Origin: Sciurus carolinensis
Taxonomy: Eukaryota; Chordata; Mammalia; Rodentia; Sciuridae
Length of the DNA: 64,000 nucleotides
Reading direction: 5' to 3'
NCBI RefSeq assembly: GCF_902686445.1
Contig: NC_062220.1
Location: 95,542,143 to 95,606,142, forward strand
Shown piece after piece: positions 1-12,503 of this stretch. The notes below the pieces were generated by a model. The model worked only from the letters and a program-made list of their open reading frames with translations, did not search any database and was not told where the DNA came from. A program made the position numbers and the translations under genes. Positions within the stretch are counted from its first letter, which is position 1. Each line of letters starts with the position of its first letter.

Positions 1-284
1 CTCTTTGCCCACCATTTGAAATTGTAAACCCTTTTAGCAAATCTTCTGTTTATAATATAGAAAGTGATTGAACTCCTCATTCCTGTTTATAGCAAGAAAG
101 CAGTAGAGAGAAAGAAAGAGCAAGAAAGCCTCGGTGAGAGCTATTAGATTTAAGGCTATATATTGTTTGCACTGCATGCTATTGATACTGGTCTCCCTTT
201 TAAAGGTGGGGCACTGGAAATCTTCAGGGATAATATAGGTCTACTATATTATAGAATCTATACTTCTCAGATCCATACCACTAG

Positions 285-1330
285 ATGGGAAAACACACAG
301 GCAACATGAAAAAAGGGAACAAAATGACCCAAACAAACCAAGGTGCCCCAATAAGAGAATCCACTGACAACACAGTAGAAGAAATGTGCAAGAAGGACTT
401 TAGAATGTACATAGTTAAACTGATCTGTGAAGTAAAGGATGGTATAAACAGTGAAATCAAAGTATGTGAAGATACAGGACGTGAAAGATTGCTTCAATAA
501 AAAATTAGAGATTCAGAAAAAAAAAAAAAAAAACAAGCAGAAATCCTTGAAATGAAGGAACTAGTAAACCAAATTATATATTCAATGGAAAACATCACCA
601 ACAGACTAGACCATTTGGAAGACAGAACCTCAGGCAATGAAGACAAAATATATAATCTTGAAAACTGAGTTGCTCATGGAGAGAAGATGTTAAGAATCCA
701 TGAAAAGAACTTGCAAGACTTATGGGATAACATGAAAAGACCAAACTTAAGAGTTAACAGGATAGATAAAGGAGCAGAGATACAAACAAAAGGAATGCAC
801 AATCTTTTCAATGACATAATATCAGAAAATTTCCCAAAACTAAAGAATGAAATGGAAAATCAAATGTAAGAGTCTTAGAAGACCCCAAATGTACAAAATT
901 ACAACAGACCCACACCAAGACACATTATAATGAGAATGACTAAAATACAGAATAAGGATAAAATCTGAAAAGCCATGAGAGAAAAAAAGCAAATTGCATA
1001 TAAGGGAAAAACAATTCTGATCTCAAATGAAATCAACCCAGACCCTTAAAGCTAGGAGGTCCTGAAACAACATATTTCAAGATCTAAAAGAAAATGGATG
1101 CCAACCAAGAATTTTATATCCAGCAAAATTAAGTTTCAGATTTGAAGATGAAATAAAAACCTTTCATGATGAACAAAAGTAAAAGGAATTCACAATTAGA
1201 AAGCCTGCACTACAGAACTTTCTCAACAAAATATTTCATGAGGATGAAGTGAAAAAAAAATAGTGAAAACCAGTAAAGGGAGGAACTACACTAAAGGAAT
1301 AGTCAAAGGGGAAACTCGTTCAAATTAAAA
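285..1330 (+). pseudogene. LINE-1 ORF1 relic and inter-ORF region
   Basis: ORF1 encodes an RNA-binding coiled-coil protein in intact L1s. Here a 71-codon piece from 285 is interrupted just before an A-run at 517-533, and a second 60-codon piece runs 687-869 (MLRIHEKNLQDLWDNMKRPN...). The pattern of Asn, Lys and Glu-rich helix followed by a NLFNDIISENFP-type motif is typical of ORF1 C-terminal sequence. Further in-frame stops follow to about 1330. It is non-functional. Confidence 0.8.
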
Positions 1331-1344
1331 ACCAGAAAAAAAAA

Positions 1345-4300
1345 ATGATCGGGAATACAAATCATATCTCAATAATAACCTTGAATGTTAATGGCCTAAA
1401 CTCATCAATCAAAAGACATTGACTGGCAGAACTGATTAAAAAACAAGACCCAAAAATATGCTGTCTCCAAGAGACTCACCTCATAGGCAAAGACATCCAC
1501 AGACTGAAGGTGAAAGGATGGGAAAAAACATATCACTCATATGGATTGTGTAAACAAGCAGGGGCTTCCATTCTCATATCAGATGAAGTGGACCTCAAGT
1601 CAAAGTTAATCAGAAGGGATAAAGAAGGACACTTCATTCTACTGAAGGGAATTATACATTAGCAAGTCATAACGGTTGTAAATATTTATGCCCCAAACAA
1701 TGGAGCATCTATGTGCATCAAACAAACCCTTCTCAATTTCAACAATCAAATAGACCATAACACAATAACGCTGGGTGACTTTAACACACCTCTTTCACTA
1801 CTGGACAGATCTTCCAAACAAAAACTAAATAAACTACAGAACTCAATAATACAATCAGTAATTTAGACCTAACAGACATATATAGAATATTTCATCCATC
1901 AATAAGTGAATACACTTTTTTCGCAGCAGCACATGGATCCTTCTCTAAAATAGACCATATCTTATGCCACAAAGCAACTCTTAGTAAATACAAAAAAATG
2001 GAGATAATACCCTGCTTCCTATCAGATCATAATGGACTGAAATTAGAAATCAACGATAAAAGAAAAACATAGGAGCTATTCTAACACATGAAAACTAAAT
2101 AATACAAAATTGAATTATGAATGGAGAGTAGAAGAAATCAAGGATGAAATAAAAAAAATACTTAGAGGTAAATGAAATGCTGATACAATATACCAAAACT
2201 CTCTGGGACACTATGAAGGCAGTACTAAGAGGAAAGTTTATTGCATTGAGCTCATTTATTAAAAGAATAGAAAGTCAACAAATAAATGACCAAACATTAC
2301 ATATGAAAGCTCTAGAAAAAGAAGAATAAAACAACACCAAAAACAGTAGAAGATAGAAAATAATTAAAATCAGAGTTGAAATCAATGAAATCGAAACAAA
2401 AGAAAAAAACTGAAAAAATTGACAAAACGAAAAATTGGTTCTTTGAAAAAAATCGATAAAATTGATAACCCCCCCACTAACAAAGAGAAAGAGAGAGAAA
2501 ACCCAAATTACTGAAATACATGATGAAAAAGAAAATATCACAATGAACACAACTGAAATACAGAAGATAATTAGAAACTTTTGAAAACTTATACTCTAAT
2601 AAAATAGAAAATATTGAAGACATCAACAAATTTCTAGAGATTTATGACCTACCTAAACTGAATCAGGAGGTCATACATGATTTAAACAGGACAATTTCAA
2701 ATAATGAAATAGAAAACACCATCAAAAGTCAACCAATTGGCTCATTCTATGAGGCTAATATCAACCTGCTACCAAAATCAGACAAAGAAACATCAAGAAA
2801 AGAAGTCTTCAGACTAATATCCCTGATGAACATAGATGCAAAAATTCTCAAAAAAATTCTCGCAAATCACATATAATAACATATTAAAGATAGTGCACTA
2901 CGATCAAGTGGGGTTCATCCCAGGGATGCAGGGTTGGTTCAACATATGGAAATCAATAAACACAATTCATCATATCAATAGACTTAAAAAGAAGAATCAT
3001 ATGATCATCTCAATAGACACAGAAACAGCATTTGACAAAATATAGCACCCTTTCATGTTCAAAACACTTGAAAAACTAGAGATAGTAGGAACAGATCTCA
3101 ACATTATGAAAGCCATATATGCTAAATTCAAGGCCAACATAATGCTAAAAGAGAAAAATTGAAATCATTCCCTCTAAAAACAGGAACAAGACAATGATGC
3201 CCTCTTTTACCACTTCTATTCAACATTGTTCTTGAAACTCTAGGCAGAGCAATTAGACAGAAGAAAGAAATTAAAGGTATACAAATAGGTAAAGAAGAAC
3301 TCAAACTATCACTATTTGCCAATGACATGATTCTATGTTTAGAAGATCCAAAAATTCCACCAAAAACCTTCTAGAACTAATAAATGAATTCAGCAAAGTA
3401 GCAGGATATAAAATCAATATCCTGTGCAAATCAAGTGCATTCCTATATATCAGTAATGAACCCATTGAAAGAGAAATTAAGAAAACTACCCCATTCACAG
3501 TAGCCTCAAAAAAAAAAAATACTTGGGACTCAATCTAATAAAAGAGATGAAAGACCTCTACAATGAAAACTATGGAACACTAAAGAAAGAAATTAAAGAA
3601 GATCTTAGAGATGAAAAGACTTCCCATGCTCCTGGGTAGACAGAATTAATATTGTCAAAATGGCCATAGCACCAAAAGGGTTAAACAAATTTAATGCAAT
3701 TCCTATTAAAATCCCAATGACATTCTTAATAGAACTAGAAAAAGCAATCATGAAATTCATTTGGAAAAATAAGAGACCCAGAACAGTCAAAGCAATGTTT
3801 AGCAGAAGAGTAAAGCAGGAGTATACCAGACCTCAAAGTATACTACAGAGCTATAGTAATAAAAACAGCATGGAACTGCCACCAAAACAGACACATAGAC
3901 TAACTGTACAAAATAAAAGGCACAGAGAAAAAAACATATAAATACAGGTATCTCATAGTAGACAAAGGCACCAAAAACATTCACTAGAGAAAAGATAGCC
4001 TATTCAACAAGCAGTACTGGGAAAAATGGAAAGTCACATGTAACAAAATGAAATTAAACCCTTATCTCTCACCCTGCATGAAACTCAATTCACTGTGGAT
4101 CAAGGACTTAGGCACTAGAACAGAGACCCTGCAACTACTAGAAGAAAAAATAGGACAAATCTTCACCATGTTGGCCTAGGATCTGACTTCTTTAACAAGA
4201 CTCCTAAAATGCAAGAAGTTAAATTGAGAATCAATAAATGGGATGGACTCAAACTAAAAAGCTTCTTTTCAGCAAAAAAAAAACAAAAAAAAACAAAAAA

Positions 4301-5045
4301 AAAAAAAACAAAAAAAAATCAATAATGTGAAGAGAGAGCCTACAAATTGGGAGAAAACCTTTACTACATACATGCACCTCAAATACAGCACTAAATTCCA
4401 GGATATATAAAGAACTCAAAAACCTTAACACCAGAAAAACAAATAACCCAGTCAATAAATGGGCTAAGGAACTGAACAGACACTTCACAGAAGAAGATAT
4501 ACAACCAATCAACAAATATATGAAAAAATGTTCAATATCTCTAACAATTAGAGAAATGCAAATCAAAACTACTCTGATTTCATCTCACTACACTCACAAT
4601 GGCAATTATCAAGAGTACAAGCAACAATAAATGTTGGTGAGGATGTGGGGGAAAAGGTACATTCACACATTGTTGGTGGAAATGCAAATTGGTGCAATCA
4701 TTATGGAAAGCAATATGGAGATTCCTCAGAAAACCTGGAATGGAACCACCATTTGACCCAGCTATTCCACTCCGCAGTTTCTCCTCAGAGGACTTAAAAT
4801 CAGCATACTATAGTGATGCAGCCACATCAATGTTAATAGCAGCTCAACTCACAATAGCTAAACTATGGGACCAGTCCTTCAACAGATGAATGAATAAAGA
4901 AAATGTGGTATATATATATACCACATACAATGAAATATTACTCAGCTTTAAAGAAGAATGAATTATGGCATTTGCTGGTAAATAGATGGAGTTAGAGAAT
5001 ATCATGCTAAATGAAATAAGCCAAACCCAAAAAACCAAAGGCTGA
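1345..5045 (+). pseudogene. LINE-1 ORF2 relic (endonuclease and reverse transcriptase)
   Basis: An ATG at 1345 opens a frame reading ISIITLNVNGLNSSIKRH, the start of the L1 apurinic-like endonuclease, and meets a TGA at about 1423 where the family has Trp. Downstream blocks match the endonuclease (1440-2000), the linker and the reverse transcriptase (about 2750-3560), with [15 protein letters not shown] at 2900-2945 and the polymerase core at 3315-3326. That core reads F-A-N-D instead of the catalytic F-A-D-D, so the active site is lost independently of the stops. A homopolymer-rich A/C tract at 4276-4318 disrupts the C-terminal part. Confidence 0.88.
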
Positions 5046-5592
5046 ATGTTTTCTTTGACATGCAGATGCTAATTCACAATAAGGGGTGTGGGGGATAGGA
5101 AAGAATAGAGATATTTTAGATTAGGTAGAGGGGAGTGAAGGGAGGGGAAGGGGTATGGGGCGAGGAATGATAGTAGAGTGAAACAGACATCATTACCTCA
5201 TGTACATGTATGACTGCCTGACTGATATGATCCTATAATATGTACAATCAGAAAAATGAGAAATTATACTCCATTTATGAAAGATTTATCAAAATGCCTA
5301 AATGCATTCTACTGTCATATATGACTAGAAGAAATAAAAAGTTTTTAATTAAAAAATTAAATTAGAACATGAATCTTAATTCTGAAATAACATTTTTCTC
5401 ATTACCCATTACCTTTTCTACCTTTACATCTTAGTTTTTTTCTTAAAGATGAACCTGAACAAATTAAGGAAAATGTGTATACAACTTCTTAGTTTAAAGC
5501 ACATCATATGTTTATAAAAGATTCTTTAAAAAAAAAAAAAAAAAGAGAGAGAGAGAGAGAGTTTATTTTGTCCTCAGTCAAGTTAAATGAAA

Positions 5593-5802
5593 GGGTTGGA
5601 AGCAGTGGTACAGACCTGTAATCCTAGCAGCTCAGGAGGCTAAGGCGGGAGGATCACAAGTTCAAAGTCAGTCTCAGAAACCTAGGGAGTCTCTAAGAAA
5701 TAGCAAGACCCTGTCTCAAAATAAAAAGTAAAAAGAGCTGGGAATGTGGCTCAGTGGTTAAGTGCCCTTGGGTTTAATTCCTGACACAAAGAAAGAAAAA
5801 AT
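5593..5802 (+). mobile_element. B1-dID dimeric SINE
   Basis: The left half is 7SL/B1-like (GTGGTACAGACCTGTAATCC, then a GAGGCTAAGGCGGGAGGATCAC-like block and GACCCTGTCTC). The right half is ID-like (GCTGGGAATGTGGCTCAGTGG to the GGTTTAATTCC box B) and ends in an A-rich tail. This architecture is known from squirrels and related rodents. Confidence 0.9.
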
Positions 5803-5841
5803 AAGTTAAGGGAAATGGAGGAAAGAGAGAACGAGGGGGGG

Positions 5842-5846
5842 AAAAA

Positions 5847-5902
<56 letters not shown>
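5842..5902. repeat. Poly(A) run followed by (TA)n microsatellite
   Basis: About 23 consecutive A residues are followed by about 19 TA units. It lies just after the SINE at 5593-5802, separated by a GA-rich stretch, and probably grew from A-rich tail sequence. It is likely polymorphic. Confidence 0.95.
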
Positions 5903-5905
<3 letters not shown>

Positions 5906-8900
5906 TTCTTGTCCATTTTAACATATGATGTGGTTCAGAAGGAAAATAAGCTGAAAACTCCATTTTAGAACTTATATGATAAAGTAGAAGAAGTAAAATT
6001 CTCAAAGAGGCAGAGACAAATTCAGCAGGGGAACTGGCCAGGAACACAAGAATCACACAGTTGGAAAACTGTTTTCACAGTTCTTGATCATTACAATCAG
6101 CAGGGTATAGATTGTACACAGCATGTCATTCTAAAATCCCTTCCTTCCATCATCTTGAGGGACAGGAGTGCCCTTCCTTAGACATTCCACTAAGAGCCTC
6201 CTCCCACACAACCCTGCCCCGCCTCCCACAGGGACCTACCAAGCAGCTTTATTAAGCAGTTTTAAAAAGAGGCGCTTTTCTGTGTTTTGATGAATCATAC
6301 AAACATTTAATTACTTCAGATTGAGATTTTGAGTTATTTTATCAAAAAGCTGTTCGGTTGTGATACTGTGCTGAGAAGGAATGAGAGGCCTATCTGCCTT
6401 CTTGGAGGTTCATTATCCTTTAACAAACTGTTCTTTCTGCCTTGTTGGAATAACAGCCCCTTCTACTTTGGAAAACTCAAAAACATGCCTTTGACTACCA
6501 TAATGGGAACTCCCCAAACGGAAGGAATGAAAATATCATTGGCTAACTATACCTGGGTTTCAGGAGCCATAATAGTCACCAGATGATGGCCTGGCAGGGC
6601 CCTCCAGCAACCTTGAAATAGAAAAGTCACTGCCCAGCTTCACAACTGAGGAAACTGATGCCACCCAGGTTAAATGACCAGTGGTTCAGAAGTAGGAGAA
6701 TTAAAATTAAAATTAAAATCTAGACCCCAAGGACTCTAAAGACTTGTCATTTAACACTTCCTGGCCGTTGCCTAACTTGGAAGAAGTGACATGAGAAATT
6801 CAGTTCATCTTATAAACTGAATTTTTCTCCAAAGAGATTCAAAAGATTATCCATACCTCACATTTCTCCTTCAAGTTCAGTGAGGAGATTAAGGGAAGAT
6901 TATCTTTCTTTTGGAAGCACAGAGATAATTCTATACAGGTGCTATCACCACTTAGAGATTCTGCGGTCAGCTTGCAGTGTTTCTGCAAAATGGCCTCTAG
7001 GTGGCACAATGAGCACGGGAGTCCCTGGACAGAGGCTCTTCTACTTCTGCCTGGATGGTTATTCAAAAGTGAAAATACCAGCTTGTCAGAGTGGCTGGCT
7101 CACTTCCAGCACAGAAATCATTACTCAACAGTCTTTCCAACTTCTAGACTCTCTGATGCAAGACCATGGCCTGGAAGAAGCTGTAAGGGAAGATCTAAAA
7201 TTGAAAACTAAGAAGAAACCACAGAAAAAATAAAGGAAACCAATAGTCTCTTATTGTTATTCTCTGTTTGAGGTCTTTGTTTTTTATAAAAATAATTTTT
7301 CAGGTCCTTGGGAAGGGGACTCATCAATTCTGAAGTCTTAAAATCACAACAAATTGACTTTGGGTGGGGGGGCGGGAATGCTTCATTAAGTAGAGCACTC
7401 AACAGACACAGAAAAACGAAGACTGAGATAAACCCAAGGTAGAAGTGTGGAAGGAATTAGCAATAATGTTAAGACAGATGGAGCTACGTTGAGAAAAATT
7501 AATGTTGGCTCATGGAATAAGCTGGAGATTTTGTATAAGAACAGAACCTCCCCCCACCAACACACACACACACATACACTCTGTATAACCTTCAGAGGGA
7601 CCCATGGATTCCCCAAGCTCTCCCTCTCCTTTGCCCCTTCACACTGTGCACTCTGCTACCAAAAGCCACCAAGACCTGGCACAGAGATACAAGGCAGTGC
7701 CTGCCTGGAGGTAATTCATAGAAAGAGCTCAGCATCTGCATTTTTCACATAATTCAAAAGAAATCTAGGCAGTAGCAGAAGGATGATAAAATTGCAGCAA
7801 CACAAGCGTCCTGGGCCAGGACTGGGTAGCAGAATCAATCCAGAGCATGTTTGAAATACACATGCCTTAATCTCATCTTGGGAAGTCTGATATGACTTGA
7901 GGGTAAGAGAGGCTGAGGGATTTTGCCAAATCTCTCAAGTGATATGAATATGTCTTGCTCAGCACACAAAAGTGAAATTAGAAAGAATGGGAAGGGAGGC
8001 AGAAGGCAAATGCTGTCCACCTTCCCTGGGTATATCTCTGGGAAAGTGCTCTTCTTACTCTAAATGAGTAAGAACAGGACCTGATCATCAACACATACCA
8101 GGTATAGGAAATTCTCACCTGGTCCATCAGTCATGACACTTTCTGCAGAAAGTTTTAAAATTCAATTCAACTAAGAGATCAAAAGTTGAATGTCAAGGTC
8201 AAAATACAGGATATCATGGTGTAAAAAACGCTGTCAGAATACCTTTTTAAAGCAAGTTGCAAAGCTGAATACATTGCCACCCAGTATTCTTAGTAGAAAA
8301 GACGAGTTGAGACTAACATTATAAAAAAATGGTAACTTAGATTTTTTTTTAAGTTTAAGAGACACTATCAAACAGGGATTAAAAAAAATATATATGGTCA
8401 GTGTGATCCACTACTTTAGTTAAAGTGTAAATTACTGGAAGTTAATGGAGAGCAATAAGGCAATATCAAAAGTCTCGAAAATCTATACCACAGATATTAT
8501 AGCTCCACAAATTTATCCTAATAAGGTGGTCATGAATGTGAATACATATTGGGCTGCAAAAATGTTAATTAGAGACTTAGTGGAAGTTATTGGTAATTTT
8601 CAAACACTGAATCAGTAAAAGAACTTAAATAAACTGCAGCATATTCAAATTAAAAAAACATAAACCTCTTGACAATGAAAAACACCTATTAACTGATATG
8701 GAAGCATTTATAATGAAAAATTTCTAAGAATATTCAAAAACATTGTGAATTTCAGAGAAAGTTCCTATAGAATACACGTCCTCCTAGGTAACATAAAAAG
8801 TACCAGACCACTTTTGTCAAATTAAATGTAAACATTAACATATAAAATCCATACCTACACATAGTGTACATATTAGCATATATTAACATGTGGGTCTGTG

Positions 8901-9676
8901 TATGTGTACATGCATATATAAATAATTTATAATTTTGTCCAAGAAAGAGTATTTGAAATTTTTTAAAATGCCTAGCAATTTCTAATCACTGAAGCCAAAA
9001 TCTCATTCATGTCATTTTTTATGCAACTTAAAATAAAAACCCAAATTGACACCTATAAATTTCAAGATTACCTGAAGTGCATCCTGAAACTAATGATGAT
9101 AGGGTAAGCACAGCGTGTAAGAGGATAAAACAACAGGCTACACTCAGAACAAGTTGTGTTCTAATTTGCAAACTGAGAAAATCTAGGAGTCTACTATTAG
9201 CATTTGTAGCAAGATAAACCTTTTAGGAAGATATCAACTGTATAAATCTTATCATCATTAAATTTCAGGAAATTTTGAACTTGATTTTGATATAAAGTCA
9301 GTGTATATAAATAATATAATCACTGACCCAATGATAAGGCCCATCCCATCATTGCCAGCATCCAGCATTGAATTTAAACAGACCCTCAAGCATCTTGTGA
9401 AGCAGATTTAAGGGAGATGAGAAACAATCCAGGCTAACTACTCCTGGTTACACATAATCAGAACTGAATAAACAAATGCAGTATTAGTCACACTTGTGCA
9501 AGTTATTCCATTTCACTGCAGCCAGAAGACTTTCATGTGATCCTGTTTAAACCAGCTAAACATCTGGAAATGTGGAAACTATTCTGTAAAGTACAAGAGG
9601 ACCACACGCCTGATGCGGCTGAGGTCAGCCACGGGGAGGCTGGAAGGAGAGAGCTTACTGGAGACGGCTTACTTAC

Positions 9677-9808
9677 AATGAAGCCAAGTTTTTTATAATC
9701 CCGAGTGTACATGGACTTGCGCTTCTCCATGCTGCCGCTGCTGTTGTTAGGCTCAGACTCGGCATCAAAAGCAATTCTTCGAAGTTCAAATATGATGTCT
9801 CTTTGAGC
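9677..9808 (-). CDS. ELMO1: ELMO1 coding exon, residues 319-362 (start of ELMO domain, Ser344)
   Basis: This 132-base exon of 44 complete codons starts [20 protein letters not shown], passes through [18 protein letters not shown] and ends KKLGFI. The acceptor is ctcctttag and the donor is ATT|gtaagt. The exon start coincides with the start of the ELMO (CED-12) domain, which spans about residues 319-492. The serine of SSGSMEKR is residue 344, which I recall as an annotated phosphoserine. The acidic and Asn/Ser-rich stretch followed by a basic KRK looks like an exposed loop. The next exon, expected to begin NHVNPA, lies beyond the left end of the window. Confidence 0.97.
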
Positions 9809-11624
9809 CTAAAGGAGATAAGGAGGGGGAAGAAAAGGGAGGGAGGGAAAGCTGCTTTCATTGTGTGATGTGACATCGGCTCCCTCTTTCCCCAGAGTCT
9901 AAATGAATCACTGCATTCAGGCAAAATAAAAACAGATAAAAGACAACCAATGTTCTAAGCTAGGGCTTTGCCGACTTCTCTTCCTCCTGCCACTCTCCCA
10001 GCTGGTTAGCCTTGACTGTATTCCACAACTATTCTTGAAGCCAACTCATTTGGAGGGCTAATATCAGTTGCCCAGGGCTGTCCTCCATGAGAGCCCCAAT
10101 GTGATGGAAGGGTTGTGACTGAAAGAGGTAAAGTTGGAGAACCTGGAAGCACTGTGCTGTTAAAGAGGCACACAGGTTCATGGACAGTATTCGGGTTACA
10201 AGGGACCACTACAGAATGAATTTACGGAAGCTAACATGTCATTAAAGCAAAAGAGCCAAAAGGAAGAAACCACCCCAGTGTCCCGCCACAGATAAATGGA
10301 TAAACCACATGTGGAAGAGATAGACAGTGGTGGGATAGTATTCAGTCACAGAAAGGGACAAGATTCTGACACAGGTGACAATGTGGATGAACCAAAAGAT
10401 ATTTGGCTGAATGAAATAAGACACAAAATGATAAATATTGTCTAATTTCAATTCTACGAGCTTCTTAAAGTTGTCAAACTCATAGAAACAGAAAGTAGCA
10501 TGGGGTTACCAGGGGCTGAGAGGAGGGGGCAAGAGGGCAGCTATTGTTTAATGGGCACAAAAATTCAGTTGGACAAGATGGGAAGAGTTCTGGAGGCGGA
10601 TCCTGGTGATGTTTCACAACAGCGGGAATGAGCTTCACGCTAGTGAACTGTACACTTAAAAATGGATTAGATGATAAATTTTAGGTTAAGTATTTTTACC
10701 ATAATAAAAACACTGTCATAAATAAAGAGTTTGGAAACAAGGAGCATTGCTCCATTTTAGGACGCACTGCTCTCCATCACTCGGAGCAGTAAGATGACAG
10801 TCTCATCTCCCTGGGATGATTACACTTGGCCTTGCCAAAAATGTGCAGCATGGTCACTGGCCTCTCTCAGTCTCTCCATCATTCTTAATCGCATGGCCTG
10901 GTGCCATGAATGAAGTGTTGCAGCAGCCACACACTCCGCACATGCAGTCCACATCTGCAACAGATCAGGCCCTCACGTGCCAATAATGAGTGTTTTCCTT
11001 TCCAAAGCTGCAGCACTGCTTAAGTTGAAAATGTGCTACGTCAGGGGAAGGCTTCCCAGCTGTTTCCTCTCACTCTACCCTCACAAAGCAAAGTTCCCCA
11101 AAAGCTTCTGGATGGAGACAGAATCTTTTATGGACACAACCAAAGACTTAGCATGGAGTTGTAGCAAATAGCCAATTAACAAAACTGCCAGTCCGCAAAT
11201 AAGGTTTATTTAACACAGGATCCACCATTGGCACTGATCATTGGAGAAAGGAAATTACTTTCAACCTGCAGAATCAGTACCACACAGAGCTCTCCTTGGC
11301 CCTTGTCATCTGGGAACTTGACCCCAAAGCTATCACTATCTCAGGTACTGTGGCCAAGAGTCAAGGTCTGTGGCCACAAGCTTGCTCTCTTATCTGAAAG
11401 AGGAAGAACATGGATGTGTTCAGGGACTAATGGAAGAATCCATTTATTTTATTCTCTGATCCCAGGTTTACCTAAATTTTAAAGTCATGCCACCAAGTTT
11501 GAGATGGTAATAAATCAATCATGTGATCATCTAAAACTCCTGGTTTCACAGTAGCTCCAGAGAAGACTTTTGGTGACAGCTCCTCCTCCTCATGTGCTCT
11601 CAGTGCTGTCTGCTGAGCACCCAC
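9809..11624 (-). other. ELMO1: ELMO1 intron between residues 318 and 319
   Basis: This 1.8-kb intron, the shortest in the window, contains one plus-strand old L1 3' fragment (about 10245-10735). The remainder appears to be unique sequence with no gene or RNA that I can recognise. Confidence 0.85.
10245..10735 (+). mobile_element. Old L1 3' end
   Basis: The sequence follows the classic 3' end of mammalian L1M elements: ATGGATAAACCA, a GGATGAACC block, GAATGAAATAAGACAC, a TTACCAGGGGCTG block, then GAACTGTACACTTAAAAATGG and a final CCATAATAAAAA. It is diverged and 5' truncated. Confidence 0.85.
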
Positions 11625-11747
11625 CTGGTCCTGGGGGTCCATCTTGGTCATCATCCTATCTTCCAGGAGGTTGAAGGTGAGCACTTGGAGAACATAGAGC
11701 TGATGCGCCATCTCATTGTTAATGGCCCGCTGCGCTCGGATGACGTG
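11625..11747 (-). CDS. ELMO1: ELMO1 coding exon, residues 278-318
   Basis: This 123-base exon of 41 complete codons starts [20 protein letters not shown] and ends KMDPQDQ. The acceptor is ccatttctctag and the donor is CAG|gtgggt, weaker than the gtaag donors of the neighbouring exons. It closes the armadillo region and leads into the ELMO domain. With the intron retained, the frame runs on for about 52 codons before a stop near 11472; nothing in that extension resembles ELMO1. Both flanking introns are compact (3.3 kb upstream, 1.8 kb downstream). Confidence 0.97.
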
Positions 11748-12371
11748 CTAGAGAAATGGTTCACAGATGAGACTTTTAAAAATTAAGAAATAAAGATAGA
11801 ACAAGCAAACAGTAAAAGTTAACCCTTGTTATTACACTAAGTAGAACCTCAACAGTGTTTATTTGGAGGCACAAGGGATGGAGACTGTGGAACCGCCTCT
11901 CAGAAGAAAATTCAGGGTGCGCATGATCTCTGAGCTTTCCTTGACATCTCAGGGCCCAGTAAGGTTGCTGATCTTGAGGCCAGAATCCAGAAAAAGACCT
12001 ACTGTGTGCAGGAGCTCCTGGATGAAGGGGGAAAGGTACTTCAAGAATTGATGTGCCTGAGATGAGTGTCTGGAGGACACTTCTGGGCGTCTATGGCAGA
12101 TGCATTCCTTGTATGCTACAAGGGACCAGTGGCACCCACCTATTATAAAACCCATGGTCATCTCACCCCAGGATGGCCTCTCCCAGATTATCCCACTTCT
12201 AAGTTTTAGAAGCAACACACAACAGCAAAATATTCATAGGATTTGCTGTGAACTCACTATGGGAATTCCACAAGCCCCACCTCCATCCTTGTGCAGTCAG
12301 CAAATGCAGCTACATTTTTTTTTTTTTTTTTTTTTTTTTAGCAACTGCTAGTAAATAATTAAATCAAAAGT

Positions 12372-12503
12372 GGGCTGGGGTTGTAGTTCAGTGGTAGAGT
12401 GTTTGCCTAGCACCTGTGAAGCACTGGGTTCAATTCTTAGTACCACATAAAAATAAATAAATAAATAAAATAAAGGTATTGTGCCCATCTACAACAACAA
12501 CAA
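12372..12503 (+). mobile_element. ID SINE, squirrel-type tail
   Basis: The tRNA-like head GGGCTGGGGTTGTAGTTCAG is followed by box B GGTTCAATTCTTAGTACC, then an (AAAT)n tract and the unique tail ending GTGCCCATCTACAAC. The same tail appears in the ID insertion at 31433-31565. This tail is characteristic of ID elements in ground squirrels and marmots and is the main basis for the host inference. Confidence 0.92.

Larger units (their letters stand above)
230..5350 (+). mobile_element. LINE-1, nearly full length but decayed
   Basis: A plus-strand LINE-1 with recognisable 5'UTR end, ORF1, ORF2 and a 3'UTR ending in an A/T-rich tail near 5340. The left boundary is uncertain: the sequence from about 240 reads like the end of an L1 5'UTR just before the ORF1 start, and the element may begin outside the window. 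Both ORFs carry several stops and frameshifts, so it is not autonomous. The last 600 bases closely resemble the L1 3' end at 63394-63980, and the 3'UTR also matches in antisense at 38054-38237, so this family was active in this lineage. It lies antisense to ELMO1. Confidence 0.92.
1..9676 (-). other. ELMO1: ELMO1 intron (partial), downstream of the residue 319-362 exon
   Basis: This is the intron following I362, truncated by the window edge. It holds a decayed plus-strand LINE-1 (to about 5350), a plus-strand B1-dID SINE (5593-5802) and an A/TA microsatellite (5842-5902). From about 5903 to 9676 I recognise no repeat family with confidence. 8330-8960 is AT-rich and may include old LINE debris. 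6230-7230 looks unique and contains an open frame of 117 codons at 6880-7233 without recognisable protein features. Confidence 0.85.

Noticed and set aside
6880..7233. 117-codon plus-strand open frame
   Set aside because: No recognisable domain, no splice or codon support, intronic; chance open frame.
11949..12218. 89-codon minus-strand open frame near the residue 278-318 exon, considered as a processed pseudogene
   Set aside because: I could not match it to any protein family and see no poly-A tail or target duplication of its own.
12372..12460. tRNA-like A and B boxes in ID SINEs (also 19578-19661, 20946-21040)
   Set aside because: They are SINE heads with A-rich tails and target duplications, not folded tRNA genes.
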